A DNA stretch of 37,369 nt from Azotosporobacter soli (GTDB taxonomy: Bacteria > Bacillota > Negativicutes > SG130). Where the stretch lies: NCBI RefSeq assembly GCF_030542965.1, contig NZ_JAUAOA010000028.1, positions 1-37,369 on the forward strand, written 5' to 3'. A model generated the notes under the pieces. That model was not told where the DNA came from, did not search any database, and was given only the letters and a program-made list of their open reading frames with translations. This document shows positions 1 to 5,930 of the stretch, piece by piece (within the stretch, counting starts at the first letter, position 1; the number at the start of each line of letters is the position of its first letter). A program made the position numbers and the translations under genes.

Positions 1-12
1 TGAACTGAACCA
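1..12. repeat. IS3 terminal inverted repeat, orfB-proximal end
   Basis: TGAACTGAACCA is exactly complementary to 1296-1307. Similarity continues imperfectly inward (AAC and AAA tracts). The window begins on the first base of this repeat. Confidence 0.9.
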
Positions 13-60
13 GAAACAACGTACATAAAATAAAACGCCCAGAAGTAGAATAGCTTTAAA

Positions 61-918
61 TTACGCAAACTGGCATCGTTTTTCATACGGTGTCAGTTTT
101 GTTTTTAGTTGAATGCGTTCAAAATTATAAAAATAGATATACTCATCGATAACCTCGTTAGCCTCTGCAAATGTTTTGAGATGTATTCTCGAAATGCATT
201 CTGCTTTCAAAATACTAAAAAAGTTTTCAGCTAATGCGTTATCATAACAATTTCCTCGCCTTGACATGGACGGTGTAATACCATACTCTTTAGTTAGGTT
301 AAAATACCCCTGTGAAGTGTATTGAAACCCTTGGTCACTATGGAGTTGCAGCTCTGTAGTGACTTTTTCCTTTTTCATGGCAGTTCGAATTGTTTCAAGA
401 ACTAAATTTACAGTTTGTTCTGTTCCTGTTTTATAAGCAATAATACTGCGATCAAACGCATCGCGTATCATTGATAAATACAGGATTCCTTGGAGTGTAT
501 GGATGTATGAAATGTCGGTAACCCATTTCTGATTCGGCGCAGTTGCTTCAAAATCACGATTGAGTAGATTTTCATATTTATGAAGTTGTTGCTGCATTCT
601 CTTGTATTTTTTACGTCGGCGAATTTGAGATAATAAATTATATTTGCTCATTAAGCGAAGAACGGTTTTCGGATCAATAAATATATTTCTATTCTGTTGA
701 AGCCACAAATGAACCCTTCGATATCCATACGTTCTTTTTGATATTTCTTGGCATACCGCAATTTCTGCTACGATTCGTTCATTGCGATTCGGTTGATTCA
801 TGCGATGAACAAAATCATAGTACCCACTGCGTGATACATCAAAAAAGTCACACATTGCAGAGATAGAATAGCTGTCTTGGTTTTTATAAATTGCCATGTA
901 TTTTACAGATGGCCTCAC
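61..918 (-). CDS. IS3-family transposase OrfB (DDE integrase core)
   Basis: This is the catalytic part of the IS3 transposase, 285 residues. The acidic triad is visible: D135 in WVTDISYI, D195 in LHSDQGFQYTS and E231 in NALAENFF. The D195-E231 spacing gives the family's DD(35)E signature. An N-terminal HTH_21-like segment (residues 45-100) precedes the rve core. The start is GTG at 918, which overlaps the orfA stop as GTGA with a GGAAGG ribosome binding site just upstream. This looks like translational coupling rather than the A6G programmed frameshift found in many IS3 elements, because no A6G or similar slippery run is seen at the junction. The frame is intact. Confidence 0.95.
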   Translation of the reverse strand: MRPSVKYMAIYKNQDSYSISAMCDFFDVSRSGYYDFVHRMNQPNRNERIVAEIAVCQEISKRTYGYRRVHLWLQQNRNIFIDPKTVLRLMSKYNLLSQIRRRKKYKRMQQQLHKYENLLNRDFEATAPNQKWVTDISYIHTLQGILYLSMIRDAFDRSIIAYKTGTEQTVNLVLETIRTAMKKEKVTTELQLHSDQGFQYTSQGYFNLTKEYGITPSMSRRGNCYDNALAENFFSILKAECISRIHLKTFAEANEVIDEYIYFYNFERIQLKTKLTPYEKRCQFA

Positions 919-1229
919 TTCCTTCCAACGATTTGAAGAAAAGAACGTAATAGTTCGTTTTCCATCTTTAAACGCTTGATTTCATTATCTCTTTTATCCT
1001 GTATGGTAACATAGCTTTTAGGCGGTCTGCCTTTTTTCCGTGGAATAATTCCAGATTCAATCATCTTTTGTTTTCGGTTGTGTCTTCGGATTAGTTCTTT
1101 GATTACGTATTTATCCTTAAATCCATAGAACTCGCTAATTTCACGATTCGTTTTGCCTTCTTCTTTCATTTTTAGAACGTCGAGAATAATGTGTTCTCCA
1201 AAATGTTTTATTCCTCTTTGCCCTGACAT
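915..1229 (-). CDS. IS3-family OrfA (DNA-binding subunit)
   Basis: This is the small upstream IS3 frame, which binds the element's ends. I chose the ATG at 1229 (MSGQRGIKHF) because GGGGGTG lies five bases upstream of it; an in-frame start at 1247 has no such site. The resulting 104-residue protein has an N-terminal helix-turn-helix region (residues about 15-50, including KTNREISEFYGF), a basic stretch with an RKKGRPPK AT-hook-like motif, and a C-terminal leucine-zipper-like helix (NEIKRLKMENELLRSFL) that in this family mediates oligomerisation. Its ribosome binding site can be buried in a hairpin (1233-1275). The stop overlaps the orfB start. Confidence 0.9.
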   Translation of the reverse strand: MSGQRGIKHFGEHIILDVLKMKEEGKTNREISEFYGFKDKYVIKELIRRHNRKQKMIESGIIPRKKGRPPKSYVTIQDKRDNEIKRLKMENELLRSFLQIVGRK

Positions 1230-1232
1230 ATG

Positions 1233-1275
1233 AACACCCCCAGTCATAGATTAATTATCTACAACTGGGGGTGTT
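1233..1275 (-). promoter_or_regulatory. Hairpin that can bury the orfA ribosome binding site
   Basis: Bases 1233-1244 (AACACCCCCAGT) and 1264-1275 (ACTGGGGGTGTT) are perfect 12-bp complements with a 19-base loop. On the minus-strand transcript the second arm contains the GGGGGTG ribosome binding site of orfA. A transcript entering from outside the element carries both arms and would fold. A transcript starting in the loop would lack the first arm and stay translatable. Similar protection against read-through translation is known for IS10 and IS50. Confidence 0.75.
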
Positions 1276-1295
1276 TTGTCATTGTCCGTTTTTAT

Positions 1296-1307
1296 TGGTT
1301 CAGTTCA
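1296..1307. repeat. IS3 terminal inverted repeat, orfA-proximal end
   Basis: TGGTTCAGTTCA is the reverse complement of bases 1-12. Three bases further out (1311-1317) the sequence CAGTTCA occurs again in direct orientation, so the element sits next to a short copy of its own tip. Confidence 0.9.
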
Positions 1308-1340
1308 ATGCAGTTCACGGGATTCTTTTTTATAGACGCA

Positions 1341-1823
1341 TTAGCGCCATTGATTTGGGCCGTTTTTCTTGTTTTTGCTTTCCTGGTATTTGTTCCACAA
1401 AAAGCGTCCGCCCATAAACAAGCCGCCCAGCAGCAAGAGGTTGAAGAGCAGGCCAAAGATGCCGGAAGCTGCGCCGCTATTACCGAAACCAAACATGTTG
1501 CCGAGCATGCTGCCCATCAGCATACCGCCGCCGAACATGCCGAGACTGCGCAAGAAACCGCCGCTCGTTGACTGCTGTGCGGGAGGAGGTGTAGGGGGTT
1601 TGGCGGCAGGCGCTTTTTCACCCAAGGTGCTGGCTGGCGTTGACGGTTTATAGTCGGGCGTCGTGCTGGATGAAGTGGAGTTGGTGCTTGAACTCGAACT
1701 TTTGGGCGGAGGCGGGGGCGTTGCGCTCTTGGTTTTAGAACCTCCGACAGCGGCAAAAGCAATGGATTGAACAGAAAACAGGACTAAAAAAGCAAGTAGC
1801 GTGGCTTTTTTCATTTTTTTCAT
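1341..1823 (-). CDS. Secreted or membrane Gly/Met-rich protein, Tim44-N-like, function unknown
   Basis: This 160-residue protein has a classic signal peptide (MKKMKKATLLAFLVLFSVQSIAFA, cleavage near residue 25). A low-complexity Pro/Ser/Thr region (about 35-85) follows, then a Gly/Met-rich segment (about 88-120, with FGGGMLMGSML), one hydrophobic helix (about 122-143) and a basic tail. The Gly-rich-plus-helix layout resembles the N-terminal half of bacterial Tim44-like (predicted lipid-binding) proteins, but the Tim44 domain itself is missing. A GGAGG site lies 12 bases before the first ATG. It is the second gene of an operon behind a manganese-type riboswitch, seven bases after its partner. 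I do not assign a function. Confidence 0.75.
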   Translation of the reverse strand: MKKMKKATLLAFLVLFSVQSIAFAAVGGSKTKSATPPPPPKSSSSSTNSTSSSTTPDYKPSTPASTLGEKAPAAKPPTPPPAQQSTSGGFLRSLGMFGGGMLMGSMLGNMFGFGNSGAASGIFGLLFNLLLLGGLFMGGRFLWNKYQESKNKKNGPNQWR

Positions 1824-1830
1824 GGTTTGG

Positions 1831-2109
1831 TTATTCCTCCTTGTACTCTCTTACATCTTCGGGAAAGGTGTAAATTTCATTTAACGTTGGCAGTTCGCCG
1901 GACAAGTAGCGATCGATGTCATGAACATCGATGTAGAATGTGCAGGCTACTTCAAGATAGCCCTGGCTTTTTCCTTGCGTCAAATCGCGAAGCGCCATCA
2001 AGCGTTCTCTAAGAGCCAGACATTCCTCCTGTGATGCGGTTACCTGTAAGGTGGCCAACGGCACGCCGTGGTCACGCAGGACCTCGTGCAAAGTAAGTCG
2101 TTCTGACAT
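1831..2109 (-). CDS. Unrecognised 92-residue protein controlled by a manganese-type riboswitch
   Basis: The start is ATG at 2109 (MSERLTLHEV), preceded by AGGAG at a good spacing. A longer in-frame start at 2169 would lie inside the leader's terminator hairpin and is unlikely. The 92-residue product is acidic and soluble, with no signal peptide or membrane segment. It has a helical first half (LALRERLMALRDLT) and an acidic tail (FPEDVREYKEE). I do not recognise a family. It is the first gene after a yybP-ykoY riboswitch and is followed after seven bases by a secreted membrane-type protein (1341-1823), so the two are probably co-expressed. Confidence 0.75.
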   Translation of the reverse strand: MSERLTLHEVLRDHGVPLATLQVTASQEECLALRERLMALRDLTQGKSQGYLEVACTFYIDVHDIDRYLSGELPTLNEIYTFPEDVREYKEE

Positions 2110-2139
2110 GATGATTGCTCCTTTTTCGCCGAATAAATC

Positions 2140-2181
2140 AAAAAGACCATACTTACATGAATGAATCATATAAGCAAGGTC
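2140..2181 (-). terminator. Riboswitch-linked intrinsic terminator
   Basis: On the minus strand the arm at 2181-2167 (begins GACCTTGC) pairs with 2159-2145 (ends GTATGGTC). The 15-bp stem has one mismatch and two G-U pairs and is followed by five Us (2144-2140). The first arm reuses the conserved 3' strand of the yybP-ykoY aptamer, so aptamer and terminator cannot form together. That arrangement predicts that ligand binding turns the operon on. Confidence 0.8.
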
Positions 2182-2272
2182 TGACCAGCAAAAGTCTTGC
2201 CAGTAAAACCGGATGCGTCACCGCATCGTATTGACGATTTTACTGTAAAGGTTACTCCCCCTGCATACTATG
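2171..2272 (-). promoter_or_regulatory. yybP-ykoY (manganese) riboswitch
   Basis: Read on the minus strand, the leader contains the family's conserved blocks in order: GGGGGAGTAACC (2262-2251), CGTCAATACGATGC (2236-2223), GCATCCGG, then CTGGCAAGAC and AGACCTTGC (ending at 2173). Helices are visible: the closing stem GCAGGG with CCTTGC, an 8-bp outer stem (2201-2208 with 2238-2245) and an inner 6-bp GATGCG/CGCATC hairpin with a 4-base loop. Riboswitches of this family bind Mn2+ and usually control Mn export genes (mntP, terC-type, P-type ATPases). Here the next genes are unrecognised. Assignment is by eye from remembered consensus blocks. Confidence 0.85.
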
Positions 2273-2284
2273 CAATTGCTTTCT

Positions 2285-2313
2285 ATTATACGTGGGGGCC
2301 AGTAAGGTGTCAA
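2285..2313 (-). promoter_or_regulatory. Perfect-consensus sigma70 promoter of the riboswitch operon
   Basis: On the minus strand TTGACA (2313-2308) and TATAAT (2290-2285) are separated by exactly 17 bases. Transcription should start near 2278, about 170 bases before the ATG at 2109, with the riboswitch and terminator in between. A perfect promoter is typical where control is exerted after initiation. Confidence 0.88.
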
Positions 2314-2366
2314 TTACTATCGTATGGCGATGGCAGATAATAGTGGAAAAATAGTGAAAATACAGA

Positions 2367-2372
2367 TATAAT
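2367..2372 (+). promoter_or_regulatory. Possible -10 box of the purine operon
   Basis: TATAAT lies about 100 bases before the SDR start, but no good -35 box is visible 16-18 bases upstream, so an activator may be needed. The 365-base gap between genes (2110-2474) is otherwise filled by the minus-strand promoter and riboswitch and by the attenuator-like leader. Confidence 0.35.
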
Positions 2373-2379
2373 GAAAGCG

Positions 2380-2456
2380 AAAGAAAAAGAGATAACGGAT
2401 TGACAATAAATGCTGCAATCCGTTTTTCTTTGTGCAAAAAAGAAAAATAGCGGATT
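2380..2456 (+). promoter_or_regulatory. Attenuator-like leader with alternative hairpins
   Basis: Three related segments allow two exclusive folds. Segment B (2416-2431, CAATCCGTTTTTCTTT) can pair with segment A (AACGGATTG at 2394-2402, with AAAGAAAAA at 2380-2388). This gives a 9-bp stem followed by a U tract, which is an intrinsic terminator (2394-2430). B can instead pair with segment C (AAAGAAAAA at 2439-2447 and CGGATT at 2451-2456), which destroys the terminator. A and C are near-direct repeats. No known purine or xanthine riboswitch motif is recognised, so the signal is unknown. Confidence 0.55.
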
Positions 2457-2474
2457 TTCTCAGGGGGATATGCA

Positions 2475-3227
2475 ATGCAAGCAAAAAAACGACAAGCGAT
2501 TGCCGTCGTAACCGGAGCGGCGCGCGGGATCGGTAAAGCAATCGCAACCCGCTTGGCGCAGTGCGGCGCACAAGTCATTCTTGCAGATATCGATATCGAG
2601 GCCGGTGAGGCTGTAGCCTGTGCATTAAGAAATGACGGGTTGGCGGCTGTTTTTCAGCCGACTGATGTTGCCGAGGCTACCGAGATAGAGCAACTTTTTG
2701 CGCGGGTGGAAAACGAATATGGGCGCTTGGACTGGCTTGTCAACAATGCGGCGTTGGTTTCCTTTAAGAGTATTGATGAACTGAGCCTGGAAGAATTCGA
2801 TAGAATGTTCGCAGTCAATTTGCGTGCGTATTTTGCCACGGTGAAACTTGCCGTGCCGTTATTACGAAAAGCTTCGTCTGCAGCCATTGTCAACATTGCG
2901 TCTACGCGCGCGCTGATGAGTGAAGTTAACAACGAAGCCTATGCGTCGATGAAAGCGGGCGTGCTGGGACTTACGCATGCGCTGGCCAACTCACTCGGAC
3001 CGGCGATTCGGGTGAATGCGGTTTCGCCGGGCTGGATCGATACTTCGCAAGGGACAGTGGCGCTTACAGCGCAGGATCATGCGCAGCATCCGGTGGGACG
3101 CGTCGGCATGCCGGAGGACATTGCGGAGCTGACGGCATTTTTATTGTCTAATGAGAGCGGTTTCATCAGCGGACAAAATATTGTCGCCGATGGCGGCATG
3201 ACGAAAAAAATGATATATCATGAATGA
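2475..3227 (+). CDS. SDR-family NAD(P)-dependent oxidoreductase
   Basis: This is a 250-residue classical short-chain dehydrogenase, a normal length. The cofactor motif TGAARGIG is at residues 13-20, NNAA near 91-94, and the catalytic residues are Ser143 and YASMK (Tyr156, Lys160). The D at the end of the second strand (ADIDIEAGE) favours NAD(H). AGGGGG lies seven bases before the ATG. The gene is followed at once by guanine deaminase, so the two form an operon. The substrate cannot be told from the sequence; the context suggests a purine-related or scavenged compound. The last codons approach the start of guaD. Confidence 0.9.
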   Translation: MQAKKRQAIAVVTGAARGIGKAIATRLAQCGAQVILADIDIEAGEAVACALRNDGLAAVFQPTDVAEATEIEQLFARVENEYGRLDWLVNNAALVSFKSIDELSLEEFDRMFAVNLRAYFATVKLAVPLLRKASSAAIVNIASTRALMSEVNNEAYASMKAGVLGLTHALANSLGPAIRVNAVSPGWIDTSQGTVALTAQDHAQHPVGRVGMPEDIAELTAFLLSNESGFISGQNIVADGGMTKKMIYHE

Positions 3228-3240
3228 GGCAGGCGATACA

Positions 3241-4500
3241 ATGAGTCAAGTAAAAGTAATCAAAGGGAATCTGATATACGCCGCTGAAAGAGATGCCTTT
3301 ACGATTTGTCCGGATCACTATCTGATCCTGCGCCAAGGGCGGGTGCAGGCTGTAGTCGATAGGTTGCCGCAAGAATATGAAGCCTGTCCGGTTGAGGATT
3401 TTGGCGAGCGTTTAATCATTCCCGGTTTGGTCGATCTTCATACGCATGGCGCTCAATTCAACCAACGCGGTTTGGGCATGGATCTGCAATTGTTGGAGTG
3501 GTTGGAGCAATACACGTTTAAGGAAGAAGCACGCTTTGCCGACCTCGCGTATGCGGCTTCCATATATGAAGCCTTTGCGACGGAGTTAATCAGGCAGGGG
3601 ACTACGCGTGCGGTTATTTTCGGTACGATTCACGCGCCAAGCTGTGATATTTTGTGCGAGGTCTTAAAAAGACGCGGCATCGGCGCCTATGTCGGAAAAG
3701 TGAACATGGATGCAAACTGCGGCGCAGCGCTGCAAGAAGATACGCAGCAGTCTTTGCGCGAAACGGAAGAATTCCTCCTCCGTTGGAGCGGTGAACCGCT
3801 AGTCAAACCCATCCTTACGCCGCGCTTTGCCGTGACGAGCACGCCGCAATTGTTGGAGGGCCTTGGCAAATTGGCCCTTCGCCATCAAGTACCGGTGCAG
3901 TCGCACTTATCAGAAAATATGGCGGAGGTTCGTTTGGTTGCGGAATTGTTTCCTGCGCAGGGCGAATACCATGCGGTATATGACAATTATCAGCTGTTCG
4001 GCCAGACGCCGACGATTATGGCGCACTGCATTCATCTTACGGACAGTGCGGTAAAGCGCATGTGTGAAAGCGGCGTGGTTGCTGTTCATTGCCCGGATTC
4101 CAATCTGAATCTGGCCAGCGGCATCATGCCGACGCGTCGCTTGCTGGAAGCGGGCGTGACAGTGGGGTTGGGAACCGATATTGGCGCGGGTCATACCTTA
4201 TCGATGTTGCAGACGATGCGCTCCGCGATTCAAATGTCCAAGATCCAATCGAGTTATGACAGTGCGCAAAAACCATTGACATTGCCGGAAGTTTTTTATC
4301 TGGCGACCAAAGGAGGCGGTCGTTTCTTTGGCAAGGTCGGCAGTTTTGAACCCGGTTATGAATTTGATGCGCTGGTCATTGAAGATACTCCGGCCGAACG
4401 CGCGGGAAAGACCTTGCTGGAACGATTGCAGCAATTTATTTACACAGGAAATCCTGGAAATATTATTGCGCGCTACGCAGCAGGCAGTCCATTGAAATAA
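3241..4500 (+). CDS. guaD: Guanine deaminase (guanine to xanthine)
   Basis: This zinc amidohydrolase (EC 3.5.4.3) would deaminate guanine to xanthine and ammonia in the cytosol. Taking the ATG at 3241 gives 419 residues, close to the family length; an in-frame ATG at 3220 overlaps the upstream gene and is less likely. Metal and active-site motifs are in order: PGLVDLHTHG (His67, His69), SHLSEN (His222), AHCIHL (His262) and GTDIGAG (Asp313). The HTHGAQF wording is typical of guanine deaminases rather than cytosine or chlorohydrolase relatives. It is co-directional with the SDR and precedes the molybdenum hydroxylase genes, which fits xanthine as product. Confidence 0.88.
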   Translation: MSQVKVIKGNLIYAAERDAFTICPDHYLILRQGRVQAVVDRLPQEYEACPVEDFGERLIIPGLVDLHTHGAQFNQRGLGMDLQLLEWLEQYTFKEEARFADLAYAASIYEAFATELIRQGTTRAVIFGTIHAPSCDILCEVLKRRGIGAYVGKVNMDANCGAALQEDTQQSLRETEEFLLRWSGEPLVKPILTPRFAVTSTPQLLEGLGKLALRHQVPVQSHLSENMAEVRLVAELFPAQGEYHAVYDNYQLFGQTPTIMAHCIHLTDSAVKRMCESGVVAVHCPDSNLNLASGIMPTRRLLEAGVTVGLGTDIGAGHTLSMLQTMRSAIQMSKIQSSYDSAQKPLTLPEVFYLATKGGGRFFGKVGSFEPGYEFDALVIEDTPAERAGKTLLERLQQFIYTGNPGNIIARYAAGSPLK

Positions 4501-4510
4501 AACAGAGGAT

Positions 4511-4564
4511 AGGTTGTCTCAATGCAGACGGTAAGCCGTCATGCGGAGGCAACCTTTTATTATT
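4511..4564 (+). terminator. Intrinsic terminator after guaD
   Basis: AGGTTGTCTC (4511-4520) pairs with GAGGCAACCT (4545-4554) around an inner GACGG/CCGTC stem, followed by TTTTATTATTT. It separates the SDR-guaD unit from the molybdenum hydroxylase operon. Confidence 0.8.
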
Positions 4565-4680
4565 TAAACTTATAGAATGCATTATTAAAATTAATTTATC
4601 TAATTTAAAATGCTATGCTACAATCCGAAGAGAGCAATCATTGCCCATTCGCTTTATTCTATGCTCTACGGAGGTTTTTT

Positions 4681-5487
4681 ATGTTTAGCGTGCTCCATCT
4701 GATTCAGCCGGAAACGGTTGAAGAAGCATACAAGGCGTTGATCAATAAACGCAACAATGCAGTCCTTGGCGGCTGTACTTTTTTGCGTTTAGGGTCGCAA
4801 CGGATTGGGACGGCCATAGATTTGTCAAACCTGGGACTGCGTTATATACGCGAGGAAAACAGTGAAATTGAAATCGGCGCAATGGCGACATTACGTGATA
4901 TCGAAAAACATAGCGGCCTTGCACTCTGCGGCAATCATATCCTGTCGCGTGCGCTCGGCTCGATTATCGGCATACAGTTTAGAAATGTTGCAACGCTTGG
5001 CGCCTCAATATTTTCAAAATATGGTTTTTCCGATGTGATCACGGCATTCTTGGCGCTGGATGCAGACGTGGAGCTGCATCACGGCGGGCGTATGTCGTTA
5101 GAAGCGTTTTTGGCGCGTCCATATGAAAAGGATATTTTGACGAAAGTTTTTGTGCATAAGAGGAATCGGTGTGCGGCATACTTGGATTTACGCAATTCAG
5201 CCAGCGATTTTCCGGTTTTGAATGTTGCGGTTTCGCAGAGTGAGTGCGGTTGGAGGATTGCAGTTGGCGCAAGGCCGCATTGTGCGGTACTGGCTAAACA
5301 GGCTGCGGCCTTGCTCGAAGCGGCGCGCGTTATCGATGCGCCTGTTATTTTGCGGGCGGCGCAAACGGCAGCGGATGAAATCACATTCGGCGCTAGTATG
5401 CGCGGTTCGGCTGTCTATCGGCAAAGCGTATGTCTGACGCTTGTACAACGTGCGATTGAGGAGGTCATCTCATGCAAATTGAAGTGA
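4681..5487 (+). CDS. xdhB: Molybdenum hydroxylase FAD subunit (xanthine dehydrogenase family)
   Basis: This 268-residue subunit carries electrons from the iron-sulfur subunit to NAD+ through FAD. ACGGAGG lies seven bases before the ATG at 4681 (MFSVLHLIQP); an upstream in-frame ATG at 4615 overlaps the promoter area and lacks such a site. The N-terminal FAD-binding domain (about 1-165) contains VLGGCTFLRLG and RNVATLGASIFSKYG, and the C-terminal part matches the CO dehydrogenase flavoprotein C domain. It overlaps the 2Fe-2S gene by 16 bases. The naming follows the E. coli xdhABC scheme. Xanthine as substrate is inferred from the neighbours guaD and the purine permease. Confidence 0.82.
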   Translation: MFSVLHLIQPETVEEAYKALINKRNNAVLGGCTFLRLGSQRIGTAIDLSNLGLRYIREENSEIEIGAMATLRDIEKHSGLALCGNHILSRALGSIIGIQFRNVATLGASIFSKYGFSDVITAFLALDADVELHHGGRMSLEAFLARPYEKDILTKVFVHKRNRCAAYLDLRNSASDFPVLNVAVSQSECGWRIAVGARPHCAVLAKQAAALLEAARVIDAPVILRAAQTAADEITFGASMRGSAVYRQSVCLTLVQRAIEEVISCKLK

Positions 5488-5930
5488 TCATTAATGATAA
5501 AGCGATGGCATTGCGCGTCGGCAAAGCGGAATTTTTAGCGGACGCACTGCGCCGTTATGGGTTTTGCAGTGTGCGTAAAGGTTGCGATACGACTTGCTGC
5601 GGTCTGTGCAGTGTTTGGATCGACGGACAGCCGACATTATCCTGTGCGGTGCTTGCGATTCGCGTCGACGGAAAAACGGTTACGACGCTAGAAGGCGTCG
5701 CAGCGGAAGCGGAGGCGTTTGCCAAAGTTCTGGCTGCGGAGGGCGCTGAACAATGCGGTTTTTGCAGTCCTGGCTTCATCATGACGGTATTGGCGATGAA
5801 ACGCGAACTTACCGCGCCGAGCGATGAAGAAATTATTCATTATTTGACGGGAAACCTCTGCCGCTGCACCGGCTACATGGGACAACTCCGGGCGGTTAAG
5901 ACTTACCTGGGGGTGGCAAAGGATGCGTAA
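5472..5930 (+). CDS. xdhC: Molybdenum hydroxylase 2Fe-2S subunit
   Basis: This 152-residue protein has two [2Fe-2S] clusters that relay electrons from Mo to FAD. The plant-type ferredoxin cluster is ligated by C38-x4-C43-x2-C46-x11-C58. The second, helical-bundle cluster uses C95-x2-C98 and C130-x-C132 (CGFC and CRC). All eight ligands are present. GAGGAGG precedes the start inside the end of the FAD gene, and the 3' end overlaps the Mo subunit by 8 bases, so expression of the three subunits is coupled. The symbol follows the E. coli scheme, in which xdhC is the Fe-S subunit and not the maturation factor. Confidence 0.88.
   Translation: MQIEVIINDKAMALRVGKAEFLADALRRYGFCSVRKGCDTTCCGLCSVWIDGQPTLSCAVLAIRVDGKTVTTLEGVAAEAEAFAKVLAAEGAEQCGFCSPGFIMTVLAMKRELTAPSDEEIIHYLTGNLCRCTGYMGQLRAVKTYLGVAKDA

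Larger units (their letters stand above)
1..1307 (-). mobile_element. Complete IS3-family insertion sequence
   Basis: The element is bounded by 12-bp perfect terminal inverted repeats (1-12 and 1296-1307, TGAACTGAACCA) with the TGA...TCA tips typical of the IS3 family. It carries the orfA/orfB pair on the minus strand. Its length of about 1.3 kb is normal for the family, and both reading frames are open, so it may be active. The DNA is visibly more AT-rich than the neighbouring genes, consistent with acquisition from elsewhere. The left flank is outside the window, so a target-site duplication cannot be confirmed. The element lies 33 bp beyond the stop codon of the neighbouring gene at 1341 and does not break it. 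Confidence 0.93.

Noticed and set aside
2311-2474. Purine or xanthine (NMT1-type) riboswitch before the purine operon
   Set aside because: The conserved loop sequences of purine riboswitches are not present; the leader shows only the alternative hairpins reported.
4561-4680. Molybdenum cofactor riboswitch before the hydroxylase genes
   Set aside because: The stretch is short and AT-rich, without the Moco aptamer structure; only a weak TTATCT/TACAAT promoter (4596-4624) might be present.
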